Origin: an uncultured Lachnospiraceae bacterium
GTDB taxonomy: Bacteria; Bacillota; Clostridia; Lachnospirales; Lachnospiraceae
NCBI GenBank assembly: GCA_902802515.1
Contig: CADCMM010000005.1
Coordinates: 1-63,395 of the forward strand
DNA: 63,395 bases
Direction of reading: 5' to 3'
Made by a program: the position numbers and the translations under genes. Within the stretch, counting starts at the first letter, position 1, and each line of letters opens with the position of its first letter. Positions 35,602-43,800 of the stretch are shown here, piece after piece. The notes under the pieces were generated by a model. It made no database searches and was not told the origin of the DNA. It saw only the letters and a program-made list of their open reading frames with translations.

Positions 35602-36000
35602 TCACTCTACGATTGTTCCATCCCAGCAGGAAGCCTGTGAAGTATGCTCATGAAGCACTTTCCAGTCGCCATCCTGCTTTTCCAGATAATCCGTCTGACG
35701 CATCATAAATGGCGGATTTGCGCTGCCGTCCTTATTCACGGTATCCCACTTTTGCACAGAGCAGACAAGGGCTGCATCGCCCTTGATTCTGGTGCGGATA
35801 TCCAGGATCTCCACATCACAGCTTTTTAAGTTTCCAAACGCTTCATCAAAAACCTTCTTAGCCCTGTCCGCTCCGACACAAGCAAAAGGAGCCGCATCAA
35901 ACCAGATTGTCTCTTCCGTCCAGTTTTTTGTGCTATGTTCTCCGGAAAAGGATGCTGCGATCTCCCGGATGATCTCTTCGATTCTTTCTTTGTCAGTCAT
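35602..36000 (-). CDS. SnoaL-like / NTF2-fold protein
   Basis: The 132 residues have the small cone-shaped fold of ketosteroid isomerase and SnoaL-like proteins: helical start, WFDAAPFACVGADRAKKVFDE, then beta strands ending in YLEKQDGDWKVLHEHTS. Such proteins are often isomerases or ligand binders. No catalytic residue is certain. It is probably co-transcribed with the radical SAM gene. Confidence 0.78.
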   Translation of the reverse strand: MTDKERIEEIIREIAASFSGEHSTKNWTEETIWFDAAPFACVGADRAKKVFDEAFGNLKSCDVEILDIRTRIKGDAALVCSVQKWDTVNKDGSANPPFMMRQTDYLEKQDGDWKVLHEHTSQASCWDGTIVE

Positions 36001-36090
36001 GTCTCCTGTCCTCCGTACATATCATCGCAAACTCAACATGACAACTGTATGTCATGTTTATTATATCCGTTAAACTTTTTTCTGTAAACG

Positions 36091-36135
36091 AAAAAAAGCC
36101 TGCGAACATCAGGATTTCTCCCAACGCCCGCAGGC
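36091..36135 (-). terminator. Terminator after the nitroreductase gene
   Basis: GCCTGCG pairs with CGCAGGC around a 24-base loop, with seven T on the minus strand. The loop is long, but the T-run is strong. Confidence 0.7.
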
Positions 36136-36169
36136 GGAGTAACGATTCGTTATTCAGTTTACAAAGTTT

Positions 36170-36832
36170 TTATCCCCAGACTTCCTTGCCTTTTCCGGCG
36201 CTAACCTCAAAATGGTACTTCACAATTCCCAGATCAATCTTCGTATAGAACCCCATCCCGGCGACCTTTGCTGTTACCTTTTCACCATTTCTCTCAAAGC
36301 GGAACTTCTGCTGATTCATCGCCGTAGGCGCAAGCAAAGCCGCCTCCAGTCCGTTCTTATACCAGTCAGGATCTCCGCTCTTGTAATCGCTGACATCCGT
36401 GATGGACTTCACCTTATGATCTACGCCACCGTTTTCCCCATAGCCAAGAGCCACCACAAGGTACCTCTTTTCACCTGCATTCTCCGTTCCCTGGGCCTTG
36501 CCTTTTTTATAGGTTAGCGCAACCCAGCAGGAATTAATCCCCAACTCCTGAGCCTTCAGCACAACTCTTTCGCCGTAATATCCGGCTTCTACATCCTTGC
36601 CCTTCGGTCCTACAATAGCCAGATAGTTCCGACATCCCTTGAACTGTCCGTATGTCGGCTTGCCTGCCTGAAAAGCCTCCGGCTCGTCCGTGATCAGCTG
36701 AATGTGCATGCCGCTTTCCTTATTGCAGGCGTCAATCTCCTGTTGAAGAGCTTTTACCGCTTCTGAATCAAGTGCTTTATCCGTGAATTGTCTTACCGAA
36801 TGCCTCTGCTTCATCAGTTCCATCGTATCCAT
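36170..36832 (-). CDS. Nitroreductase-family flavoprotein
   Basis: This is an FMN-dependent NAD(P)H oxidoreductase of 220 residues. KQRHSVRQFTDKALD at the N-terminus is the flavin-binding signature. ELGINSCWVALTYKKGKA and LLAPTAMNQQKFRFE are the conserved FMN-contact regions. It lacks a ferredoxin domain. It follows the MBL hydrolase by 12 bases and has AGGAGG eight bases before the ATG. Likely role is reduction of nitro or quinone compounds. Confidence 0.92.
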   Translation of the reverse strand: MDTMELMKQRHSVRQFTDKALDSEAVKALQQEIDACNKESGMHIQLITDEPEAFQAGKPTYGQFKGCRNYLAIVGPKGKDVEAGYYGERVVLKAQELGINSCWVALTYKKGKAQGTENAGEKRYLVVALGYGENGGVDHKVKSITDVSDYKSGDPDWYKNGLEAALLAPTAMNQQKFRFERNGEKVTAKVAGMGFYTKIDLGIVKYHFEVSAGKGKEVWG

Positions 36833-36844
36833 GCTCGTATCCTC

Positions 36845-37630
36845 CTATATCTCAAAGATTTTTGTTTTCATTTCCGTATCGTGTGTCATCAGGATTGCCT
36901 GGCAATGCTCATCGTTTCCAAACCTCTGCAATCGCTTGAGTGACCGCATCGCTTCTTTTCTATTCCATTCCACTCCCGGAATGATCAGGTCTTCCCATGA
37001 CGGTCTGCCATACCCTCCATCTCCGGCGATGATAAGATATTTATCCTTCGTTCCGACTCTGACACCCGTCATCCCTGCGGAATGCCCATGCAGCGGAAAC
37101 AGGATAACGCTCTTATCCCCGAACAGGTCATATTTCTCGTCCGGGAAGGTCTCCACCTTGATGTCCTTCCATAGCCGTTTTAGGTATCTCGGATTTCTGC
37201 CGGAAGCCGCCTTCCACTCCGCTTTGCTGCACATGATATGCTTCGCATCTTGCATGAGGCCGATACCACCGGCATGGTCAATATCCATATGCGTCATGAT
37301 ACAGTAATCGACATCTCCCGGACTGTATCCTAATGCCGCCAGATGCTCGGTAACAGCTTCGCCCTCCGGCAGAAATCCCGGCGATGCAAAATAATTTACA
37401 AAGCCCTCATACTTTCTCGCGTTATCCCTAATTGCCGTATCCCATCCGGTATCAATCAGCACCAATCCTTTTGGATGCTCAATCAGATATGCCGTAACAG
37501 GAACAGAAATCTTATGTTTCTTATCTCTGAGTATCCCAGTAAAAGCCAGCGGATTCTTTGATTTATTAGAAAAAGGCAAAGCCTCATCCACTACAGTGCT
37601 TCCACAGGATAGTACATGAACTTTAATCAT
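36845..37630 (-). CDS. MBL-fold metallo-hydrolase, AHL-lactonase-like
   Basis: The zinc-binding motif is MTHMDIDHAGG (HxHxDH), with an earlier LIDTGWD and later FPLHGHSAGMTGV and IIAGDGGYG supplying the other metal ligands. The start at 37630 has AGGAG five bases upstream and overlaps the arsR end by eight bases. At 261 residues it resembles N-acyl homoserine lactonases, but Clostridia hydrolases of this type have varied substrates. The neighbours are ArsR and a nitroreductase. Confidence 0.9.
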   Translation of the reverse strand: MIKVHVLSCGSTVVDEALPFSNKSKNPLAFTGILRDKKHKISVPVTAYLIEHPKGLVLIDTGWDTAIRDNARKYEGFVNYFASPGFLPEGEAVTEHLAALGYSPGDVDYCIMTHMDIDHAGGIGLMQDAKHIMCSKAEWKAASGRNPRYLKRLWKDIKVETFPDEKYDLFGDKSVILFPLHGHSAGMTGVRVGTKDKYLIIAGDGGYGRPSWEDLIIPGVEWNRKEAMRSLKRLQRFGNDEHCQAILMTHDTEMKTKIFEI

Positions 37631-37982
37631 CGCCGCTCCTATCCGGAAGTGACAGCATGATCTCCTTCGCATGCGTAAGCATACCGATCAGGCGGTCAAA
37701 GGCTTCCATATCTGCATCAAAATAGTAGTAGTTCTTTGTCCCTTCACGCCTCATCTTGACAATCCCCGCATCTTTCAGTATCTGCAGGTGATGGGATACC
37801 GCCGGTCTGGACAATCTCGTATTCTCTGCGATATCATTTACCCTCATGCCGTTGCAGTCACCGCTTTGCATCATCACAAGGATCAAGTGCTGCCGCATTT
37901 CATCCCCTAAAGCGATAAGTATCTTTTTTGAAGCCTTTATTTCTTCGGAAAGCTTCTTTATCTCTTTCTCAGGTTTCATCAT
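37623..37982 (-). CDS. ArsR-family winged-helix repressor
   Basis: The 119 residues have LGDEMRQHLILVMM, then the helix-turn-helix NDIAENTRLSRPAVSHHLQI and the wing DAGIVKMRREGTKNYYYF. The metal box of ArsR (ELCVCDL) is absent, so another signal is expected. It leads the ArsR-MBL-nitroreductase operon and has a palindrome at its promoter. Confidence 0.92.
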   Translation of the reverse strand: MMKPEKEIKKLSEEIKASKKILIALGDEMRQHLILVMMQSGDCNGMRVNDIAENTRLSRPAVSHHLQILKDAGIVKMRREGTKNYYYFDADMEAFDRLIGMLTHAKEIMLSLPDRSGDD

Positions 37983-37995
37983 ATCACCTCGCTTC

Positions 37996-38018
37996 GTTTA
38001 AGCGTTTAAACCATTATA
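37996..38018 (-). promoter_or_regulatory. ArsR operon -10 and operator palindrome
   Basis: TATAAT (38013-38018) is followed by GTTTAAACGCTTAAAC (37996-38011), a palindrome with a four-base centre, at the expected transcription start. Binding would block initiation. The -35 is not clear. Confidence 0.6.
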
Positions 38019-38067
38019 CAACAAAAATCTGTAAAAAGTTCAATGGTAAAGAAAATCGAGACGAATG

Positions 38068-38098
38068 AAAAAACAGGTGAAACCTTTACGGCATCACC
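38068..38098 (-). terminator. Weak terminator after the MATE remnant
   Basis: GGTGA pairs with TCACC and is followed by TG and six T on the minus strand. The stem is short. Confidence 0.45.
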
Positions 38099-38129
38099 CG
38101 CATATTTCCTACTGCTATGTGACTCATAA

Positions 38130-39350
38130 TCATTCTGAACGAACGGCTTCGCCATGCTTTTTCAAAGTCAGGACGAACCATGCAGCGCAAAGGATGATCT
38201 GTACCACAGTCGATGCCGAAGTTGCAAGACCAATCTTGAAGAGGTTCATATCCGGCACCCTACTCATGAACCACGATATCGGAATCCTCACCAGGAATGC
38301 TCCGACAAGCCCCTGTATCATGACAAACAGAGTATAACCGCAGCCATTGAAATAGCCTACAAAGCAGAATAGGAATGACACCATCAACGTGTCGATCGCA
38401 TATGCCTTCATATAGTCAGCAGATGCCAGAATCACTTCCGGATCCTTCGTAAAGATCGCGCCCAACACATCACCATGAAAATATGCCATATACGCCAGTA
38501 TGACCCCTGCGACAATCGACATTCCCATAGCGCATTCCATGGACTTCCTTGCTCTAGCGGGATTCCCCGCACCCACATTTTGCGCCACGAAAGCGGACAG
38601 CGACTGTGAAAAAGACATCGGTACCAGCATAATAAATGCACAGACCTTCTCCGCCACGCCTACACCTGCAGAGAATATCACGCCCAGCCCGTTCACGATG
38701 GAATTGATCACAAGGAAAGATAACACAACCAGAGAATCCTGAAGCGCGATCGGCGCACCTGTCTTAAACACCTTCGCAATCTCGTTCCTGTGAAACCTGA
38801 TGTTCTGTATTCCAAACGGAAGCGGCAGCCCCTTTCTTTTGATCAGCCATACGCAGATAAACACACTTATCGCCTGCGCCATAATCGTTGCAATCGCCGC
38901 TCCGGAAGCTCTCATACCGAGGACTGCGACAAAAAGTAGATCTCCGACGATGTTACATACACAGGCGATCGCTACCGTAAGAAGCGGCGTCTTTGAATCA
39001 CCGAGTCCGCGAAAAATGCTTCCCAGTACATTATAAGCGACTATGAAGATGATCCCGCCTGAGCAGATCCGCACATAGTATATTGTCTGCGAGAATGCCT
39101 CCTGTGGTGTCTGCATAAGATGCGCAAAGGGAACTGTCACGATAAGCATCAACACCGTGACTATCACCGCAAGTACCAGGAAGAAGCAAATGCTTCCTCC
39201 GATCACATCCTCGGATTCCTTCTTTTTACCTCCACCAATCATCTGACCCAGAATGATCGTGGTTCCCATCGCAAGACCTGTAAACAGCGTGGTCACAAGC
39301 TGCATCATCTGGCTGCCCGTGGCAACGGCTGACACATCGTCCGGTTGGAG
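38130..39350 (-). pseudogene. MATE transporter B, N-terminus lost
   Basis: About 400 residues of a MATE transporter, from PDDVSAVATGSQMMQLVTTL to the normal end. The first helix and its loop, usually about 50 residues, are missing. Upstream the sequence runs into a fragment of a cytidylate-kinase-like gene. An ATG at 39362 begins an open frame but lies in fused foreign sequence, so a shortened product is doubtful. Confidence 0.75.
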
Positions 39351-39583
39351 GTATTGATACACAGATTATAATACCTGCGGTCGCCCCAGGTTCTGTCAGT
39401 ATAGCTGTTATAATAGGCAGCACGCCCCTTATCCACCTCACGGATAGCTTTTTCAAGCTCTGCATCCGACCTTGCGTCATCAGGTTCCTTTTCGCGGCAT
39501 CGCCTTATCTTGCTTTGCATATCCGCGTAAACAAAGAGACGTACCGGTCCCATATCTTCGAGGATATAGTCTCCGCACCGCCC
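39345..39583 (-). pseudogene. Internal fragment of a cytidylate-kinase-like gene
   Basis: About 80 codons read GRCGDYILEDMGPVRLFVYA, then KAIREVDKGRAAYYNSYTDR and WGDRRYYNLCINTS. This matches the middle to C-terminal part of cytidylate-kinase-like proteins. Both ends join MATE fragments directly. The P-loop part is gone. Confidence 0.7.
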
Positions 39584-40450
39584 ACAAGATTGATGATGAT
39601 ACCGGATCGGAAATAAAACTTCATCTCCTTCTCATCCTTCGCCCCATAGCACTGTCCGATCAGCGGCTGTAAGCCCTCAGACGTCCCAAAGAATATGCCA
39701 ACTGAAAGCGATGCCACATAGCAGATGATAGAATACGCATTGATCGCCATATCTCCGAAATAGGAAAACAGCATCCTGTTCATCCAAAGCGTTGTCATGG
39801 GTGTGGCAAACTGGGCAATGCTCTCCCGCAGTCCTCGAACCGCGATCTTCTTAAACAACGCGCCCTCCGGTTTGAATTTCCCAATACGCAGCCTTCCCTT
39901 TTTTTCTTAGGAAATGGCTTAACACGATAAGGAAAGCTATCGTCTGCGAAATACCGGTCGCAATGGCGGCACCGGACATCCCCATCTGCTTCGGGAAGAT
40001 CAGATACCAGTCGCCGAAAATGTTACACAGAGTGCTTATAACCACAGCAACGCTCACCAGGATCGGCGATCCGTCATTACGGCAGAATCCCTGCATTGTT
40101 ACGGAAAGCCCGGCAGGGATGATGAATACGGAATACCAGAAAAGATACTCCCTTGCCAGGTCATGGTACACGCCATCGGCCCCGAGCAGTTTTAACACCG
40201 GGTCTGTCAGGCATGCTCCGACAAGGCAGAGGATCACCACAATAGTAAGCGTGCCTACCAGTGCGTGCATAAATGCCTTGTTCGCACCTTCATCATCCCC
40301 CCGCCCAAGGCGTATCGCCACGATTGTTACGCCGCCGATGGTTGTAAGGATATAAAGTGCGTCCACGATCGTAAACAAGAGAAAGCAGACGTTGCTGAGT
40401 ATCGTTGGGATTACATACTTGATCAGATTTTTTCTTCTATTGTTCTCCAT
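39581..40450 (-). pseudogene. MATE transporter A, deleted and frameshifted
   Basis: The start MENNRRKNLIKYVIPTILSN has AAGGAGG upstream. Near residue 27 FTIVD jumps to LYILTTIGGV, losing about 25 residues of helix 2. A frameshift in a run of seven A (39899-39905) separates FLRKKG from GKFKPEGALFKKIAVRG; one A less restores the frame. After GIIINLVGG the sequence switches to a kinase-like fragment, so the C-terminal 170 or so residues are missing. Confidence 0.75.
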
Positions 40451-40574
40451 TTCTATTGACCTCCTTGTGATAGTTTTTGTTTTCAAAACCATGCAGTTGG
40501 AAGCCTCATTACGGCATACTCTGACACATCATTTACCATGTCCACTGCCTTCACCTCCGTATCCACATAAAATA

Positions 40575-40615
40575 TGCGCCCGGTCTAATAAAACGACTTT
40601 ACGAAACCGAGCGCA
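40575..40615. other. Inverted repeat upstream of MATE A
   Basis: TGCGCCCGGT and ACCGAGCGCA pair with one G-T mismatch around 21 bases. It may be a leader hairpin of MATE A; no protein is recognised between 40451 and 40690. Confidence 0.4.
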
Positions 40616-40694
40616 CTCGACATCTTCCTCGATCCTGCGGTTACGACCACAGTTCCTCCGATGACCATCATATGATTACATACCCGAACAAACA

Positions 40695-40745
40695 AAAAAG
40701 GCTGGACAGGTGACAGGTATCTCAACCTGTTGCCTTATCCAGCCA
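40695..40745 (-). terminator. Terminator after the lysin remnant
   Basis: GGCTGGA...TCCAGCC and inner CAGG/CCTG pairs form a hairpin followed on the minus strand by six T. It overlaps the end of the SH3 remnant frame. Confidence 0.75.
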
Positions 40746-41085
40746 ATCATTTCCATCGAATGATTTGCCCTCCGAGCAAGCCTTATTATTATACTTCGGT
40801 GATTCGCAAAAATCAAGACTTTTCAAAAAAATTGCTGCAGTAGTCGAGCCTTTGCCGGACTTGACCTCCATGATGGTATAAACGCCCACGGGAATGAACT
40901 GCGTCCTTGCGTAGTCCGTTCCCGACCCCTTGCGGATATTGAGGTCGCTGATGGTGATCCGCACGAGGAACGGAACATCTAGCGCAGCGGGAGCAGTTGT
41001 TTACGGCGTGTAGATGTTTACACCGTTTGCATCAAACACAATATATCCCGGATTGGCATCCGCGCACTTCTTGGCGTTCTCTAGG
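40722..41085 (-). pseudogene. Phage-type lysin remnant with SH3b domain
   Basis: One frame reads ENAKKCADANPGYIVFDANG, NIYTP, a stop, then VPFLVRITISDLNIRKGSG and TQFIPVGVYTIMEVKSGKGS, after which the sequence diverges. This is the linker and first half of the bacterial SH3 domain at the end of N-acetylmuramoyl-L-alanine amidases or GH25 lysins. The catalytic domain is lost and the SH3 domain is cut. Confidence 0.65.
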
Positions 41086-41117
41086 CATCCAGCCGACAAC
41101 GGTCAGAGGCGTTTTTG

Positions 41118-41231
41118 TCATTCATATTCTCTCGGACAGATCTTCGGCAGCACCTCCAGGAAGTGCCGGTCGATTTTCCCCGGGTCCATGTCATTCGCTT
41201 CGCAGATGAAGCGGACAGTGTCCGGTATCAG
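41118..41231 (-). pseudogene. Short conserved fragment, copy 1
   Basis: A 37-codon frame contains RFICEANDMDPGKIDRHFLE, the end of an unrecognised small protein. A homologous piece lies at 41269-41366. Phage origin is suggested only by the adjacent lysin remnant. Confidence 0.4.
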
Positions 41232-41268
41232 TCAAAAAAGCCAATGCATCCTCCTGCAAATCCCGCCT

Positions 41269-41366
41269 TATCTTCTTGTCTGGTCGCTCTGTTGCCTTGC
41301 CATTACTTCAAGCATATGCTTTCCAATCTTCTCTGAATCATAATCATTCACCTGGCAGATAAACCG
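41269..41366 (-). pseudogene. Short conserved fragment, copy 2
   Basis: RFICQVNDYDSEKIGKHMLE aligns residue by residue with copy 1 (RFIC..ND.D..KI..H.LE). It begins after a TAG and ends in TAA. The two look like decayed tandem paralogues. Confidence 0.4.
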
Positions 41367-41390
41367 CTATAAACCTGGATAACATCCACC

Positions 41391-41771
41391 CTAGGTATTC
41401 CTTTCTTGTCGCATGGGCGTTCCCACTTCAATCAAGTTACCATCAGGATCATAGAAACGGATTACCTTCTGTCCCCAGCTATGAGCCATCAATTTGTTGA
41501 CGTAGGTGACATCAGGGTACAATTTTTCCAGTTTATCAATGAACACCTCTATATCGTTTTCTTCGAAATATAATTCACAAGAATTGTTCTTCGGAACGAT
41601 ATCTCTCTTAAGAAACTCCCTCCATATTTTTTCATCCTGGAGCACAAGGCCTTCCGTCAGGATTATATTGCCGTCATTGTTCAGTACCATTTCAAGTCCG
41701 AACAGGTCATGATAAAACCGCTTTGACCGTTCCATATCTTTGACTACGATCAACACATTTTTTAATTTCAT
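41391..41771 (-). CDS. VOC-family (glyoxalase/bleomycin resistance-like) protein
   Basis: The 126 residues form two beta-alpha-beta-beta-beta repeats: NVLIVVKDMERSKRFYHDLF at the start and VIRFYDPDGNLIEVGTPM at the end, with a metal-binding Glu in LIEV. VOC proteins include glyoxalases, dioxygenases and antibiotic-binding proteins; which applies is not known. The start 41771 has AGAGAGG nine bases upstream and a good promoter at 41802-41830. Confidence 0.9.
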   Translation of the reverse strand: MKLKNVLIVVKDMERSKRFYHDLFGLEMVLNNDGNIILTEGLVLQDEKIWREFLKRDIVPKNNSCELYFEENDIEVFIDKLEKLYPDVTYVNKLMAHSWGQKVIRFYDPDGNLIEVGTPMRQERNT

Positions 41772-41801
41772 CTCCAATGACCTCTCTAATATGATCTTTT
41801 C

Positions 41802-41830
41802 ATTATATCATTGTCCAAAAAGAAAGACAA
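41802..41830 (-). promoter_or_regulatory. Promoter of the VOC gene
   Basis: TTGTCT (41825-41830) and TATAAT (41802-41807) are 17 bases apart. Confidence 0.7.
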
Positions 41831-42024
41831 CGCGCAAACATGATATTATGCAGAACTGTTTTTTGATATGGCAAACAGAGCCGGCGAGGGTGACTGCTCT
41901 GGAAACAAGTATTCAGTTGCAAGAGTGAGGAAATGCATGTCACTACAAATCCAGAGGATGAGTAAACAAGTGCATGGCCGTCTGACCTTCTCCTTCAAAA
42001 ACTGTTCCGCGCCCGAAGCTGCGC

Positions 42025-42076
42025 ATCTTTACCCGAAGGGCTTTCTCGTATAGGAGACGAAGTTTCCTATACGAGA
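42025..42076. repeat. REP-like palindromic element, copy 2
   Basis: It matches 200-250 in opposite orientation. Here the main stem is perfect: CTCGTATAGGA with TCCTATACGAG, next to CCCGAAGGG. It lies just beyond a hairpin at the end of the XRE gene, as copy 1 lies beside a terminator. The 190 bases between here and the VOC promoter hold no recognised gene. Confidence 0.65.
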
Positions 42077-42083
42077 AAGCAAG

Positions 42084-42126
42084 CTCCCGGTCATCGGATA
42101 ATTCCGGTGGCCGGGAGCCGTTTTTA
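42084..42126. terminator. Terminator after the XRE gene
   Basis: GCTCCCGG and CCGGGAGC form an 8-bp stem with a 20-base loop containing CCGGAATT. Five T follow on the plus strand and TTGCTTT on the minus strand, where it lies next to the XRE stop. Confidence 0.65.
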
Positions 42127-42732
42127 CTTTGTAAGTACCTTCTTGTGGTATGCACGCTTGCCACAATGAGGGCAGGTCATCTTTCTGTTTCTCCAGATGT
42201 GCGGAGCGAAGATCACCGACTTCATTGATGGTATATAGATGGCGCCGCATTCTGGACACTCATAATACCCTGCATCATGCTCCAGCTTCAGGCAGTACGC
42301 AATGCCTACTATAAAGATGATGGATCCAGCAACAATTAGAGCTACTCTCCACCATGTGCTTGCCACAGCGAAAGATGCTGCAAAAATCATCAACAAAAAC
42401 GATATCGAGCATATGTACCCAATCACAGTTTCCAACGAAAGCAGCTTCTTGTTTGTCCGTTCCTCTTGCCTGCGCATCTCCATCAGATGCTGTTCAGCCA
42501 TTTCTTTATATTGATCCATACCTAATCGCTCCCCAGTGAAAAGCTCATTGATATTGATTTTTAAAAGATTGCACAGTTCAAGCATAATAGATGCGTCCGG
42601 CAAACTCCTGCCTGTTTCCCACTTCGAGACCGCCCGATCTGTAATTCCAAGCTTTTCTGCAAGGACGGCCTGAGTAAGCCTCTGTTCTTTTCTACAAGTC
42701 GCTATGAATCTTCCGATTTTTTCTTGATCCAT
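42124..42732 (-). CDS. XRE regulator with membrane segments and zinc ribbon
   Basis: The 202 residues have an N-terminal Cro/CI helix-turn-helix (RLTQAVLAEKLGITDRAVSK, WETGRSLPD). About residues 105-150 form two membrane helices. The C-terminus carries CPECGAIYIP and CPHCGKRAYH, a four-cysteine zinc ribbon. AGGAGG precedes ATG 42732. A membrane-tethered regulator that senses something through the ribbon is inferred; the family is common in Firmicutes and uncharacterised. Confidence 0.85.
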   Translation of the reverse strand: MDQEKIGRFIATCRKEQRLTQAVLAEKLGITDRAVSKWETGRSLPDASIMLELCNLLKININELFTGERLGMDQYKEMAEQHLMEMRRQEERTNKKLLSLETVIGYICSISFLLMIFAASFAVASTWWRVALIVAGSIIFIVGIAYCLKLEHDAGYYECPECGAIYIPSMKSVIFAPHIWRNRKMTCPHCGKRAYHKKVLTK

Positions 42733-42919
42733 GAGGAGCACCTCCTTTCTGGGAACAATATAAACTCAAACTGACCGGATTAACAGGAACAGATAGTTGT
42801 GTGTCCCCGAAACGCTGCAAGTTCTGTGACTCTACCGAAAGTTGACATCACAGAATATTTTGGGGTTTCTCGCTCTGGAAACCTCCGTGACCATATTTTC
42901 AGCGGGGAAGTGCGCAGCT

Positions 42920-43651
42920 CTATGAATTGTCACAGTAAATCTGTATCGCCTTGTCAACGAATTCACCGGTTCCTTCACCGCCATATCCATCAATATTCTT
43001 TGTGAAGTCACCGCCACCGGAATACATCTTCCCAAGTCCTCTTAAAATCTTATTGGAACAGGTGTACATATTCTCCGTAATAAAGCTCTGTATTCTCTTC
43101 ACAAGATCCTGTGCCTCTGGAGAAGCCGGATCAGAATATCGAATCTCTCCTGCCTCTTTGAAGAGCAGCATGAATCTGTCAGCCAAAAGCTTATCCTCCT
43201 GATCTGATCGGTTCTTGGTTCGCTCTGCAAACTCCTTATACTCCGGCGTGTTTCCCCATTGTTCCTTCGCCCGTTTGGAATATTCATCCAATTTACTTCT
43301 ATCAAAAGCTGTAAAATCCATATGTTTCACTCCTAACATTTTTATTCCAAGCGCAAAGTTTATCAGATTATCAATGTGCTCCTTTTTTAGCGTCAGCAAT
43401 TCTATCTGCTGTTCTAACGCCTTGCTCCTGTCAAAGTCAGAATTGTTCAGGATTTCCTTGATATCCTTCAAAGGAAACTCCAACTCACGAAACAGTAAGA
43501 TGTGCTGAAGGCGTTCCAGATCTGTATCGTCATACAGCCTGTATCCCGCATCTGTGTATCCCGTCGGATGCAAAAGACCAATCTTGTCATAATATTGCAG
43601 AGTGCGTATACTCACCCCGGCAAGCTTGCTCACCTCATGTACTGTCATCAT
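42920..43651 (-). CDS. MerR-family regulator with TipAS domain (second copy)
   Basis: The 243 residues begin with HEVSKLAGVSIRTLQYYDKI and AGYRLYDDTDLERLQHILLF, the MerR winged helix. The C-terminal TipAS domain includes EQWGNTPEYKEFAERTKNRS and MYSGGGDFTKNIDGYGGEGT. GGAGG lies before the ATG pair. Like the copy at 25.7 kb it has a promoter with a 19-bp spacer and no adjacent target gene, so it may control itself and distant genes. Confidence 0.92.
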   Translation of the reverse strand: MMTVHEVSKLAGVSIRTLQYYDKIGLLHPTGYTDAGYRLYDDTDLERLQHILLFRELEFPLKDIKEILNNSDFDRSKALEQQIELLTLKKEHIDNLINFALGIKMLGVKHMDFTAFDRSKLDEYSKRAKEQWGNTPEYKEFAERTKNRSDQEDKLLADRFMLLFKEAGEIRYSDPASPEAQDLVKRIQSFITENMYTCSNKILRGLGKMYSGGGDFTKNIDGYGGEGTGEFVDKAIQIYCDNS

Positions 43652-43681
43652 TGTCGTATCCTCCGTTCGCTTGGTAATGTC

Positions 43682-43712
43682 AATATAAACTATGACGCAG
43701 TGTAGGAGTCAA
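43682..43712 (-). promoter_or_regulatory. MerR-type promoter, 19-bp spacer (second copy)
   Basis: TTGACT (43707-43712) and TATATT (43682-43687) are 19 bases apart, as at the first TipAS gene. Confidence 0.7.
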
Positions 43713-43800
43713 CACTTTTTTCATTTTTTGTACTTTTTCAAAATTCTTTCAGCGTGAAAGACACCTTTGTAATTTCGCATTGTTTTTCACAATATTCGCA

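Noticed and set aside
41880..42020. Possible short minus-strand gene before the palindromic element
   Set aside because: It lacks a ribosome site and family motif and runs through the repeat and terminator.
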